Positions 36,248 to 45,267 of a stretch of 64,000 bases of DNA are shown piece after piece. Under the pieces are notes generated by a model. The model saw only the letters and a list, made by a program, of their open reading frames with translations. It was not told the origin of the DNA and did no database searches. The stretch lies in contig NZ_SNZC01000001.1 in assembly GCF_004363695.1 (NCBI RefSeq), positions 265,857 to 329,856 of the forward strand, in the 5' to 3' direction. Source of the DNA: Flavobacterium cheniae (GTDB lineage Bacteria; Bacteroidota; Bacteroidia; Flavobacteriales; Flavobacteriaceae). The stretch's first letter is position 1. Every line of letters starts with the position of its first letter. The position numbers and the translations under genes were made by a program.

Positions 36248-37279
36248 TTACCCGATTTTAGCCTTCATAAAATCGGTAATTAATGATGCAATTAATTTAC
36301 CTGTTAAATGGTTGTTTTTAGAATCGTCAAGCTCTGGAGCACCCTCACAGATATGGAAATAAGAAGCATTTTGATTTTTTCCAAAGTAATACACAAAATG
36401 ACGTGCTTTATCTACACTAAATCCGCTCAAAGTCATAGCACTTGAAGGAATATTTGGAATCGCATCTAAATCTAATTCCACACCAAAAGGTTCGTTTTTA
36501 ATAAAGTTAAGCGCGTTTTCTAATTCTGTTTCGAAGTTTTTCTCACGTTTTACATCAACTTCTTCATAAGTAACATATTTTACTCTCGAAGTTAATTCCT
36601 TTAAGGTATTAAAAACACTTTTTGAAACGAAGTTTTCGTGTAATCCAAAAACAAAATATTTCTTTAAAAACCCATCTTCAAAAGCATAACTAAATCCGTT
36701 GCCTGAATGTCTTCCTTCTAAAATTCTGAAATCGGTATGCGCGTCAAAATTTATGACATTTACGGGTTTTCCTTTTGCTAAAGCTAATCCTTTTATATTT
36801 CCATATGCGTTATTATGTCCGCCACCAACAATAATTGGAATTTTACCTGCATTGCAAATTTGGTGCACAATATGCGAAACTTCAATATCTAATTGCTCTA
36901 CTAATTTAAACAATTCTTTGCGATGTTCTTTGTTGTTGGCATCTAAATTTTGCGCTTTTTCTAGAAGCTCTTCTACATTTAATTTACCTAATACCAGTAA
37001 ATTACTTCCTTTGCAAAATTTATTGTGTTGAATATTAGCCAAACTTTTCAATGCGCTATCGTAAGCCGAAGCAGCGCCAACTCTTCCTAAATTAGCTTTC
37101 ACACCAATATCTTCTGGGATTCCAAAAAGTACAAATTTAGCTTCGCTATTTGCTATAAACTCCACAATATCAGCATCTTTTGGTACGGTGATGATTTTTT
37201 CTCCAAATTTTACTTCGCCACTTCTGTGGTTGGTTATTTTGGCTAATTCGTTTTGGCTTAAAAGTATAATATTCTCCAT
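36248..37279 (-). CDS. hutG: Formimidoylglutamase (arginase/ureohydrolase family)
   Basis: 343 residues. The manganese-binding motifs of the ureohydrolase fold are present: GGGHNNAYG, NFDAHTDFR and ELDLDAIPN. HutG releases formamide from N-formimino-glutamate in the last step of histidine degradation to glutamate. I assign this rather than arginase or agmatinase because of the overall flavobacterial HutG shape and because hutI lies 1.4 kb away on the same strand. The start at 37279 is chosen over 37300 because the sequence from MENIILL is the conserved part. Confidence 0.8.
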   Translation of the reverse strand: MENIILLSQNELAKITNHRSGEVKFGEKIITVPKDADIVEFIANSEAKFVLFGIPEDIGVKANLGRVGAASAYDSALKSLANIQHNKFCKGSNLLVLGKLNVEELLEKAQNLDANNKEHRKELFKLVEQLDIEVSHIVHQICNAGKIPIIVGGGHNNAYGNIKGLALAKGKPVNVINFDAHTDFRILEGRHSGNGFSYAFEDGFLKKYFVFGLHENFVSKSVFNTLKELTSRVKYVTYEEVDVKREKNFETELENALNFIKNEPFGVELDLDAIPNIPSSAMTLSGFSVDKARHFVYYFGKNQNASYFHICEGAPELDDSKNNHLTGKLIASLITDFMKAKIG

Positions 37280-37355
37280 AAAATTGATAAATGCAATCAA
37301 AAGTACTATTTTTAAATAAAATTCGTTTAAAATTTAGAAAATACTTTAAAAATTG

Positions 37356-37363
37356 TATTTTTG
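37356..37363 (+). promoter_or_regulatory. -7 element for the coiled-coil protein gene
   Basis: TATTTTTG, an exact match, 35 bases before the ATG at 37398, with TTTAG at 37333-37337 in a weak -33 position. It lies inside the alternative upstream reading frame start (37353), which argues for the later ATG. Confidence 0.45.
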
Positions 37364-37397
37364 GAAAAACTTAACAATAACCCAACAAAACCAAAAA

Positions 37398-38276
37398 ATG
37401 GAAAACAAATCAAACAATTCTGGATTAAAAGCTGCGGTGGTAGTATTGGCACTACTTTTTTTAGGAAGTGTAGGCTATATTTTTAAACTAACTTCAGATA
37501 ATAAAGAGACAGTTACCACATTAACAACTGAAAAAAATACGTTATCGGAAGAATTAAAAGCAAAAATTGCTGAATATGACACTATGATTGCTGATAATAC
37601 AGCATTAAAAGACGAATTGCAAGCAGAACAAGCTAAAATGGTTGCTTTGTTAGAGCAAGTAGAAAAATCGAAAGGTGATGCTGCTGCTATGGCAAAATAC
37701 AAAAATGAATACTTCCGTTTAAAAAGAGAAATGGATAATTTAGTAGCTGAAAATAAAACGTTGAAAGAACAAAATGTTGCTTTAACTTCTAGTTTAGATA
37801 GTACAAATGTAGTTTTATCTGATGCTAAAAAATTCAATGATACTTTGTTAACTCAAAACGAAGGATTAACAAAAACAGTTGAAAAAGGTTCTAAATTAGC
37901 GGTTTTAAACTTAAAAGTTTTAGCAGTTAAACAAAAAGGTTCTGGAAAACAAATTGAAACAGATAAAGCAAGTAGAGCTGATGTTTTAAAAGTAAGTTTT
38001 TTAATAGCTGAAAATCAAATTGCCAAAACGGGGTCAAGAGAATATTATGTTCAAATTATTGATAGTAAAAGTAATATTTTAGGAGAAAAGAAAACTGTTC
38101 CAACAGGAGATAAAACGTTAACTTATAGCTTTATTTCTACTGTAAAATATGAAAACAAAACAGTTCAGGTAAATGAAGAAGTACCAGGTAAAGATTTTGC
38201 TAAAGGAACTTACTTTGTAAACGTATTTGATAAAAATGCTGAATTAGTTTCTAAAACAAGTTTCGAATTGAAATAA
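37398..38276 (+). CDS. Membrane-anchored coiled-coil protein of unknown function
   Basis: 292 residues: one TM helix (about 10-29), a long coiled coil (about 35-160, many E/K/A heptads) and a C-terminal beta-rich domain (about 170-292) containing SREYYVQIIDSKSNILGEK and FAKGTYFVNVFDKNAELV. The topology suggests an anchor with most of the chain in the periplasm. I do not recognise the terminal domain well enough to name it. It stands alone on the plus strand between hutG and crcB. Confidence 0.78.
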   Translation: MENKSNNSGLKAAVVVLALLFLGSVGYIFKLTSDNKETVTTLTTEKNTLSEELKAKIAEYDTMIADNTALKDELQAEQAKMVALLEQVEKSKGDAAAMAKYKNEYFRLKREMDNLVAENKTLKEQNVALTSSLDSTNVVLSDAKKFNDTLLTQNEGLTKTVEKGSKLAVLNLKVLAVKQKGSGKQIETDKASRADVLKVSFLIAENQIAKTGSREYYVQIIDSKSNILGEKKTVPTGDKTLTYSFISTVKYENKTVQVNEEVPGKDFAKGTYFVNVFDKNAELVSKTSFELK

Positions 38277-38293
38277 TCGTTTTATAAAATTTT

Positions 38294-38327
38294 AAAAGTC
38301 CAATGAGAGTAATTTCATTGGACTTTT
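38294..38327. terminator. Bidirectional intrinsic terminator
   Basis: Arms AAAAGTCCAATGA and TCATTGGACTTTT with an eight-base loop, between the convergent coiled-coil gene and crcB. Confidence 0.85.
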
Positions 38328-38328
38328 T

Positions 38329-38706
38329 TTATAGATATTTTGATAAGTAACTTCCTAATCCAACAGCTGTAATAGTCAAGATTATTGAGCTTGCCATATA
38401 GATATAAGCTGTAATTTGGTGGTTATTTTGAAGTAAATTGTAGTTTTCTAAAGCAAAGCTTGAAAAAGTAGTAAATCCTCCACAAAATCCAACTATAAGT
38501 AAAAATTTCAAAGGATGATTCTCAGGAAAATATTTCCCTAAATAACCGATGAATAATCCGATTAATAAGCTTCCCAAAATATTAACCAAAAAAGTACTAA
38601 GCGGAAATGAACCTTGAAAATATTTTGTGGTAGCCCAATGAGTTACATATCGAAAAATACTTCCAATTGCCCCTCCAATTCCTACTAATAATATTGTTTT
38701 TAACAT
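38329..38706 (-). CDS. crcB: Fluoride ion channel CrcB/Fluc
   Basis: 125 residues, four TM helices, with the family signatures GGAIGSIFRYVTHW near the N-terminus and GFCGGFTTFSSF near residue 75. Fluc channels export fluoride as antiparallel dimers. The ATG is 1 base after the stop of hutI, so the two genes are probably transcribed together. I see no fluoride riboswitch in front of the pair. Confidence 0.94.
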   Translation of the reverse strand: MLKTILLVGIGGAIGSIFRYVTHWATTKYFQGSFPLSTFLVNILGSLLIGLFIGYLGKYFPENHPLKFLLIVGFCGGFTTFSSFALENYNLLQNNHQITAYIYMASSIILTITAVGLGSYLSKYL

Positions 38707-38707
38707 A

Positions 38708-39943
38708 TTAAATAAATTGTCCTTCTATCATTACTTTACCAATTAGATTTGTTCCAAAAGCATACGGCAATTGGTAAAAACTCATAATTGGTTTTGTGAA
38801 GATAAGATTTGCTTTTTTTCCTTTTGTGATACTTCCGTGAGTTTTTGAAATTCCCATGGCATAAGCTCCATTTATGGTTGCCGCATTAATGGCTTCTTCT
38901 GGTGTCATTTTCATTTTAATACAAGCCGTTGCTACAACAAAATTCATATTTCCTGATGGAGTAGTACCAGGATTGTAATCAGTTGCTAAAGCTAATGGTA
39001 AGCCTGCATTCATCATTTTTCGCGCAGGTGTGTATGGAATGCTTATAAAATAAGAACAACTTGGCAAAGCTACCGGCATTGTTTTACTGTTTTTTAAAAC
39101 CTCAATATCTTCATCCGTTACAATTTCTAAGTGGTCAACTGATAATGCACCATTTTCAACACAAGCTTTAATTCCGTCGATAGCGGTGAATTGATTGACG
39201 TGAATTTTTGGTTCTAAACCATATTTTCTTCCAGCTTCCATGATTTTTATGGTTTCTTCAACTGAAAAATATCCAGTTTCAAGGAATGCATCAATATAAT
39301 CGGCTAAATTTTCGGAAGCTATTTTTGGCAACATTTCGTTTATAATCAAATCGATATAAGCAGCATGATTTTCTTTGTATTCCATAGGAAAAGCATGAGC
39401 ACCAAGAAATGTAGCTTTTATTGCAATTGGATAATTTTCTTTTAAACGTTTGATTACACGCAACATTTTCAATTCGCCTTCTATTGTTAATCCATAACCG
39501 GATTTAATTTCTACAGCTCCAGTTCCTTGTTGCATGACTTCTTCTAAACGTATTTTTGATTGCTCGTAAATTTCGTCTTCTAAAGTTTCGTTTAATTTTT
39601 TTGCCGAATTCAAAATTCCACCACCACGATTAGCTATTTCTTCATAGGACAAACCATTTATTCTATCTACAAATTCTTGAATTCGGTTTCCTGAGTACAC
39701 GATGTGTGTGTGACTGTCTACCCATGTTGGTAAAACAACTTGTCCGGTTGCATCAATAATTGTAGCATCTGAAAGTTTTGGGCAATTTTTCATTGGACCA
39801 AAATCGGAAATGATATTATTTTCGATTACTAAATAGGCATTGTCAATTTTAGGTAATATAGCCATATCTGAACCCGAAATTTTATCAATTCCAGTTTCTC
39901 TGATTTGTAATAGTTCTTTTATATTGATGAATAAGGTTTGCAT
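38708..39943 (-). CDS. hutI: Imidazolonepropionase
   Basis: 411 residues of the amidohydrolase family. It opens the imidazolone ring of imidazolone-5-propionate in the third step of histidine degradation. The metal and substrate residues are visible: DSHTHIVYSG, EIKSGYGL, HVNQFTA and ATDYNPGT. The start at 39943 (MQTLFINIKEL) is preferred over 39976 because the earlier stretch does not look like protein. hutH and hutU are not in the window. crcB follows after 1 base. Confidence 0.92.
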   Translation of the reverse strand: MQTLFINIKELLQIRETGIDKISGSDMAILPKIDNAYLVIENNIISDFGPMKNCPKLSDATIIDATGQVVLPTWVDSHTHIVYSGNRIQEFVDRINGLSYEEIANRGGGILNSAKKLNETLEDEIYEQSKIRLEEVMQQGTGAVEIKSGYGLTIEGELKMLRVIKRLKENYPIAIKATFLGAHAFPMEYKENHAAYIDLIINEMLPKIASENLADYIDAFLETGYFSVEETIKIMEAGRKYGLEPKIHVNQFTAIDGIKACVENGALSVDHLEIVTDEDIEVLKNSKTMPVALPSCSYFISIPYTPARKMMNAGLPLALATDYNPGTTPSGNMNFVVATACIKMKMTPEEAINAATINGAYAMGISKTHGSITKGKKANLIFTKPIMSFYQLPYAFGTNLIGKVMIEGQFI

Positions 39944-40014
39944 TGAAAAATAAATTTTCGTAAAAATACTTCTCATTTTTAAAAACTCCTATCTTTATAT
40001 AAAATTTGTTTGTT

Positions 40015-41085
40015 TTGAGAAAAATAAAATATAAAAAAGGAAGAAAAGTACAGCCAAGTACATTAGAGTATACTGGTATTCATAAAGATACACCAACCGA
40101 AATGCAAATGTTTGTGTATAATACTGAGGAAGTTATTGAATTTCAGCAGTGTGAACCTCATGATTTAGACACAAATATTGATGATTTAAAAGTGAATTGG
40201 ATTAATATTCATGGATTAAATAATCATGCGTTTATAGAAAAAGTGGGTGCGAAGTTTAATGCCGATCATTTTATAATTGGAGATATTTTAAATACTACTA
40301 AGCGAACAAGAGTAGAAGAGTATCACAATATCCTATTTTTTAATGTGAAGTCGTTACTGCCTTTAAAATCTTCTGATAATATTAGTGTTGAGCAAATTAG
40401 TTTTTTATTGATGGATAATGTTTTGATATCTTTTCAGGAAAAGAGAAGTGATTTTTTTACCCATATTAGAGAACGAATAAGAACGAATTCGGGTGTTGTT
40501 AGAACAAAAAAAGCCGACTATTTGTTGTATTTATTGCTAGATGCGATTATCGAAAATTTTTACATTACAATTGAAAGTGAAGAAAATAAAGTAGACGATT
40601 TAATAGATTTATCTAAGGAAAATACAAATCCAGAGGTTTTAGCACTAATAGAAAAACATCGCGATAATTTCAACTTTTTGAAACGTTCTATTATTCCGTT
40701 ACGCGATTCGTTATATTCGATTAAAAGTATCAAAGATGATAACGTTTTTAATGATATCCAACCTGAAAATTTTACGTTTTTCTCAAGATTGCATCAAAAG
40801 TGTTTGGAATTACTAGAACAAATTGATTCAGATTTAATTACATTAGACAGTACATCTAATTACTTTTTTTCGGCACAGAATCATAAAATGAATCAAGTAA
40901 TGAAAACTTTAACGGTGGTTTCTATGTTCTTTTTACCTTTAACTTTCATCGTAGGTGTTTATGGTCAGAACTTTAGGAATTTACCCGAGTTGGAGTGGGA
41001 GTATGGCTATTTTATCATTTGGGGAATTATGTTGAGTGTTGTAGCCATGATGTTTGTTTATTTCAAAGTTAAAAAGTGGTTTTAG
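40015..41085 (+). CDS. corA: CorA-family cation transporter with GQN in place of GMN
   Basis: 356 residues if the TTG at 40015 is used (359 from the TTG at 40006); no in-frame ATG exists before about residue 30, which would remove conserved sequence. I favour 40015 because it gives MRKIKYKKGRK. The large cytoplasmic N-domain and two C-terminal TM helices fit CorA, a pentameric Mg2+/Co2+ channel. The signature after TM1, normally YGMN, reads YGQN (Gln codon CAG at 40966-40968). The loop after it, FRNLPELEWEYGY, is as in CorA. Function as a Mg2+ channel is therefore likely by family but not certain. Confidence 0.85.
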   Translation: MRKIKYKKGRKVQPSTLEYTGIHKDTPTEMQMFVYNTEEVIEFQQCEPHDLDTNIDDLKVNWINIHGLNNHAFIEKVGAKFNADHFIIGDILNTTKRTRVEEYHNILFFNVKSLLPLKSSDNISVEQISFLLMDNVLISFQEKRSDFFTHIRERIRTNSGVVRTKKADYLLYLLLDAIIENFYITIESEENKVDDLIDLSKENTNPEVLALIEKHRDNFNFLKRSIIPLRDSLYSIKSIKDDNVFNDIQPENFTFFSRLHQKCLELLEQIDSDLITLDSTSNYFFSAQNHKMNQVMKTLTVVSMFFLPLTFIVGVYGQNFRNLPELEWEYGYFIIWGIMLSVVAMMFVYFKVKKWF

Positions 41086-41166
41086 CTAAAAATAATTAAG
41101 TTTCTATTGTCAAAAATAAATATTACTATTATCTTTGACGTGAATTCATAAATTCCGGAAAATATT

Positions 41167-41337
41167 ATGTTTGAATTTCAACAGTACCTAGGTTTTTTAC
41201 TTTTCTTAACCATATTAACTATTGGTTTTTGGTTGATGATATTCTTAGTAGGATTTGTTCACTATTGGTTGGGCGGAGCTATCATGGAATTGATTAAAGA
41301 GAAAAGAGCTAAAAGACAAGCTGAATTAGAAGGATAA
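41167..41337 (+). CDS. Small one-TM protein, 56 residues
   Basis: It reads MFEFQQYLGFLLFLTIL and on through a hydrophobic helix (about 8-34), then HYWLGGAIMELIKEKRAKRQ and a charged end. The frame is open, starts with ATG, follows corA by 82 bases and is directly followed by a terminator (41360-41386). The hydrophobic-then-basic layout is coding-like. I do not recognise the family. Confidence 0.65.
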   Translation: MFEFQQYLGFLLFLTILTIGFWLMIFLVGFVHYWLGGAIMELIKEKRAKRQAELEG

Positions 41338-41359
41338 TTTTCTTTTAATTTTAAAAATA

Positions 41360-41386
41360 AAAAGTCCCGATATAATCGGGACTTTT
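41360..41386. terminator. Bidirectional intrinsic terminator
   Basis: Arms AAAAGTCCCGAT and ATCGGGACTTTT with a 3-base loop, flanked by more T on the right. It separates the small protein gene from the convergent receptor gene ending at 41410. Confidence 0.85.
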
Positions 41387-41409
41387 TTTATGGGTAATGG
41401 ATTTGAAAA

Positions 41410-43857
41410 TTATGGTCTTCCCATAAAATCACCTTCTCCACCATCTTCTCTACGAGGTTGTCTGTCTCTTTCGTTTTTCTGTTTGTTGAAACGGTAAGTG
41501 AAAGTCAACATTACTTGTCTTTCTCTCCATTGCATTTCGCTATATGAACTAACTACATTTGGAATTTCAGTTTCCATAATTCTTTTTCTTGAATTGAAAA
41601 CATCGCTTACGTTTAGAGCAATTGTTCCTTTATCTTTTAAGATATCTTTACTAAATGCTATGTTCATTGAAGCTACACCAAGCGAACGACCTTGTGCATT
41701 TGATTGTGGTGCGTTGTAAGTTCCGTTAGTTTGCCAATCAATTTTGTATGGTAATGTAATTTTTGAATTAATTCTAGTAAACCAAGTCAAAGCAACGTTG
41801 TCAAAGTTTTGTGTAATAGTATTCCCTAAATAATCAACATAAGAGTAATCTCCTTGAGTTTCATTTCTAAATGCATTGAAGTTTCCGTTTAATCTCCACC
41901 ATTTGTATGGCGTATAGTTTAAATTGAATTCAAAACCTGCTCTATATTCTTTGGCTAAGTTAATTGGAGTGCTTAAAATTACTGGAACGCCATCAACAAA
42001 TAATCCCGATTCTTTTCTAATAAATTGAAAAGCGTCATTGGTTATATTTACATAAGCCGAAGTATTGAATGTTAATTTATTCCATTTTTTCAAATAACCT
42101 AAATCGATAGCATCTGTTAATGATGGGTCAATATCAGGGTTACCTTGGAAGATATTGATATTACTAGATAACGATGATACAGGGTTTAAGAAACGACCTC
42201 TAGGACGGTTAATTCTTTTGCTATAACTTAAACTTACTGAACTAGATTCTGAGAACTCATAGTTTACAGTAGCCGATGGGAATAAATTATTGTGTTTTTT
42301 TGTGTTGTAATTATTTAGAGACAATGAATTCACTTCAATATGACTGTCTTCAAAACGTAATCCTAAAAAGTAAGAAAATTTATTGATTTTAGAACCATAT
42401 TGTGTGTACAAAGCATTTACATTTTCAACGTATTCCAATGTATTTGAAAAATCAGAAACCGGAGTTACAACAAAATCAGTTAAATTCTTTTGAAAACTTC
42501 CTCTGTAACCTGCTTCAAAACGACCACTTTTACCAATTGGCAATACATAATCAGTTTGAATTAAATTTCTTTGTTGGTTGTTTTTGTTTGATGTAGCTTC
42601 AATTTCTAAAGAACTAGGATCTCCTAAAATTTGATCGGTAATTGTAGCTAATTCATTCTCTCTGTTTTGAGAAACTGCTATATCTACTGTTAATTTGTGG
42701 TCTTCTTTTTTGAATTTTTTTATAAAATTTGACGAATATTCAATGCTAAATTCATCACTTTCTTGATCGTTTAAACGATTTCTAACAAATGTTGGATTAT
42801 TTGAAGCATCAAAATTATTAAAGAATACATTATCAGGATTTTCGCCAGTATTTTCTCTAAATGTTAATGCGTTTGTCCAAGTTAATGATTTTGATAAATT
42901 AAGGTCAATACCAAAATTTGCATTATAACCTTTACTTAATCTATCATTAGTTCTTTTTTCTTCAATAAAACGACTTGTTGACCCATCTGGATTAAAATAC
43001 TCAGCATCAACCATTGAATTTCCAGGATTGTTTCTGTAATTATATCCGAAGTTAGAGAATAGGTTGTAACTATCACTTTTCTTATTCAAATTAATACTTG
43101 TACCATATGTCTCAGGATCACCAACATTCACCATAACTGAACCGTTAACACCATTTGCTTTTCCTTTTCTTAAAACTATATTGATGATACCACCACCACC
43201 TTCAGCGTCATAACGTGCAGATGGATTTGTAATTACTTCAACTTTTTCAACAGCATCGGCTGGTAACAATTTTAAAGCATCTGCAATATTAATTCCAGCT
43301 AATCCAGAAGGTTTTCCGTCGATTAAAATTTTTACACTTTCGTTTCCTCTTAGAGCTACAGTTCCCTCAGCATCAACAGTTACAGATGGTACATTGTCAA
43401 GAACATCACTAACAGTTCCTCCTTTAACCATCATGTCTTTTCCTACGTTGTAAACTCTTTTATCAAGTTTAATTTCAACTGTAGATTTTTCAGCAATTAC
43501 TTCAATTTCATTCAATTGAGCTACATCGGCAGCCATTTGAATTGTACCCAAGTTTGTATCTGCTTTGTATTCTTTTTGTAGAACAGTTACGCTTTTGAAC
43601 GAAATAAATTCAGCTCTTACGTTGTAATTTCCTGCAACTACTTCAAACTTGAAATTTCCGTTTTCATCGGTTATTCCTCCCGAAAGTTGTTTGGTAATGG
43701 CGTTTTCAAAAACAATGGTAGCGTACTCTAAAGGAAGATTAGTTCCTTTTTCAATTACTTTACCTGAAATAGTAATTTTTTTACTATCTGGTCGTTGAGC
43801 AAACGTCGTTACACTTACCAATAAAGTTAATACAGCAATAATAATTTTCTTTTTCAT
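41410..43857 (-). CDS. Outer-membrane beta-barrel protein, TonB-receptor-like
   Basis: 815 residues: a signal peptide (1-20, ending TFAQ), a carboxypeptidase-regulatory-like domain (about 25-110, GKVIEKGTNLPLEYATIVF), a plug domain (about 120-225, VPSVTVDAEGTVALRGNESVK... and GGGIINIVLRKG), and a large beta-barrel (about 230-800). The C-terminal tail after the last strand is charged and Arg/Gly-rich. I see no TonB box I can place with confidence, and no SusD-like partner, so the substrate is unknown. It is the outer-membrane beta-barrel family common in Bacteroidota rather than a classical SusC. Confidence 0.9.
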   Translation of the reverse strand: MKKKIIIAVLTLLVSVTTFAQRPDSKKITISGKVIEKGTNLPLEYATIVFENAITKQLSGGITDENGNFKFEVVAGNYNVRAEFISFKSVTVLQKEYKADTNLGTIQMAADVAQLNEIEVIAEKSTVEIKLDKRVYNVGKDMMVKGGTVSDVLDNVPSVTVDAEGTVALRGNESVKILIDGKPSGLAGINIADALKLLPADAVEKVEVITNPSARYDAEGGGGIINIVLRKGKANGVNGSVMVNVGDPETYGTSINLNKKSDSYNLFSNFGYNYRNNPGNSMVDAEYFNPDGSTSRFIEEKRTNDRLSKGYNANFGIDLNLSKSLTWTNALTFRENTGENPDNVFFNNFDASNNPTFVRNRLNDQESDEFSIEYSSNFIKKFKKEDHKLTVDIAVSQNRENELATITDQILGDPSSLEIEATSNKNNQQRNLIQTDYVLPIGKSGRFEAGYRGSFQKNLTDFVVTPVSDFSNTLEYVENVNALYTQYGSKINKFSYFLGLRFEDSHIEVNSLSLNNYNTKKHNNLFPSATVNYEFSESSSVSLSYSKRINRPRGRFLNPVSSLSSNINIFQGNPDIDPSLTDAIDLGYLKKWNKLTFNTSAYVNITNDAFQFIRKESGLFVDGVPVILSTPINLAKEYRAGFEFNLNYTPYKWWRLNGNFNAFRNETQGDYSYVDYLGNTITQNFDNVALTWFTRINSKITLPYKIDWQTNGTYNAPQSNAQGRSLGVASMNIAFSKDILKDKGTIALNVSDVFNSRKRIMETEIPNVVSSYSEMQWRERQVMLTFTYRFNKQKNERDRQPRREDGGEGDFMGRP

Positions 43858-43882
43858 AAATATTTTTTTGCAAATAAGACTG

Positions 43883-43890
43883 CAAAAGTA
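43883..43890 (-). promoter_or_regulatory. -7 element of the receptor gene
   Basis: TACTTTTG on the minus strand, an exact TAnnTTTG, 25 bases before the ATG at 43857. No TTG is at the right distance. Confidence 0.4.
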
Positions 43891-43933
43891 GCTTTTGGTT
43901 TAGCCTTACTTTCCTAAATCTTTGTTAAAAGTG

Positions 43934-44275
43934 CTAAAGGATTTCGTTAATCTTTTCCTTTGGCCTTGCAATTACTGCTTTATTTCCATTTACGATGATG
44001 GGACGTTCAATTAATTTTGGATTTTCAAGCATGGCTTGAACGATTTGAGTATCGCTTAATTCTTTTCCTTTATAGTTTTCTATCCAAATACTTTCTTTGG
44101 TTCTAACCAATTCAATAGGACTTATGTTTAGTTTTTTGATTACTTCTTCTAACTCAATTTTTGTAAAAGGTTCGTCAAGATATTTTCGTATTTCAAAAGG
44201 TTGATTTAAGTTTTCAATTTCGCACAAACCTTCTCTAGATTTGGTACATCTTGGATTATGGTAAATAGTTATCAT
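43934..44275 (-). CDS. ArsC/Spx-family thioredoxin-fold protein
   Basis: 113 residues. MITIYHNPRCTKSREGL puts a single catalytic-type Cys at residue 10, as in arsenate reductases of the ArsC (glutaredoxin-coupled) group. The conserved arginine region (IERPIIVNGNKAVIARP, about 89-105) follows. No other ars genes are nearby, so it may be arsenate reductase or a general redox protein of the same fold. The start at 44275 is preferred over an upstream ATG at 44320 because the fold begins at MITIYH. Confidence 0.85.
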   Translation of the reverse strand: MITIYHNPRCTKSREGLCEIENLNQPFEIRKYLDEPFTKIELEEVIKKLNISPIELVRTKESIWIENYKGKELSDTQIVQAMLENPKLIERPIIVNGNKAVIARPKEKINEIL

Positions 44276-44340
44276 ATTTTCTTTTTTACAAAGAAATAAA
44301 AAATAGTACTTTAGTAGCAAACTTAAGAACCATAAAAATT

Positions 44341-45267
44341 ATGTACATAGAACAATTAAAAAACAAAAAATATAGTTTAGGTAGTTATATTCCGATTCCA
44401 CTTGGATTTATTTTATTGATGTTTTTCAACTTCCTTATGTCTGATGGAGTTGACACCAATGAAGTTATTCAGCAGACTATTAGTATGATAGGAGTTAATT
44501 TAACTTTTGTTGTGTTAGTTGGTCCGTTAGCCTTTGGGTTGTTGTTAGTACTTTTTTGGGTAAAATTTGTTCAAGGACAAACTTTAAGAAGTTTAACTAC
44601 ATCGAGAGCTAAAGTAGATTGGAAACGTATTTTTTTCTCATTTTTCTTATGGGGAACTATCACGACAGCCATGATTTTAGTCCTCTATTACACCCAACCC
44701 GAAAATTTTGTTTGGAATTTTAAACCCGAAAAGTTTTTCATTTTTTTAATTCTGGCAATAATTTTAGTGCCAATGCAAACTAGTTTTGAAGAGTATCTTT
44801 TTAGAGCGCATATGATGCAAGGAATTGGATTAGCCACTAATAGCAGATTAATTCCTTTGATTGTAACTTCGGTTTTATTTGGATTAATGCATATTGCCAA
44901 TCCAGAAGTTGGAAAAATTGGTTACATCATTATGGTATATTATATTGGAACTGGTTTTTTCTTGGGAATTATGACCTTAATGGATGAGGGATTGGAATTA
45001 GCTTTAGGATTTCACGCTGCAAATAACTTAGTTGGAGCATTGTTATTAACGGCTGATTGGACGGCATTTCAAACTAATTCTATTTTTAAAGATTTATCAG
45101 AACCATCAGCTGGATTTGATGTTTTAACACCAGTCTTCGTCATATTTCCTATTTTACTTTTTATTTTTTCTAAGGTGTACAATTGGAAAAATTGGAAAGA
45201 AAAGTTAACAGGTAAATTAATTGTAACTAATGAAATAGATACTGTCGCAAATGATTCCAAATTATAA
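44341..45267 (+). CDS. CPBP-family intramembrane glutamic endopeptidase
   Basis: 308 residues with about seven to eight TM helices. The family signature EExxxR is at residues 150-155 (EEYLFR), followed by the conserved HIANPEVG and FHAANN motifs (motifs 2 and 3). Members of the CAAX protease/bacteriocin-processing group cleave within or near membranes; the substrate here is unknown. The gene overlaps the next one by 17 bases, so they are translated from one message. Confidence 0.9.
   Translation: MYIEQLKNKKYSLGSYIPIPLGFILLMFFNFLMSDGVDTNEVIQQTISMIGVNLTFVVLVGPLAFGLLLVLFWVKFVQGQTLRSLTTSRAKVDWKRIFFSFFLWGTITTAMILVLYYTQPENFVWNFKPEKFFIFLILAIILVPMQTSFEEYLFRAHMMQGIGLATNSRLIPLIVTSVLFGLMHIANPEVGKIGYIIMVYYIGTGFFLGIMTLMDEGLELALGFHAANNLVGALLLTADWTAFQTNSIFKDLSEPSAGFDVLTPVFVIFPILLFIFSKVYNWKNWKEKLTGKLIVTNEIDTVANDSKL

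Noticed and set aside
38329..39976. Fluoride riboswitch before crcB/hutI
   Set aside because: I could not see a matching structure in the region upstream of hutI; the available leader is short and crcB follows hutI directly.
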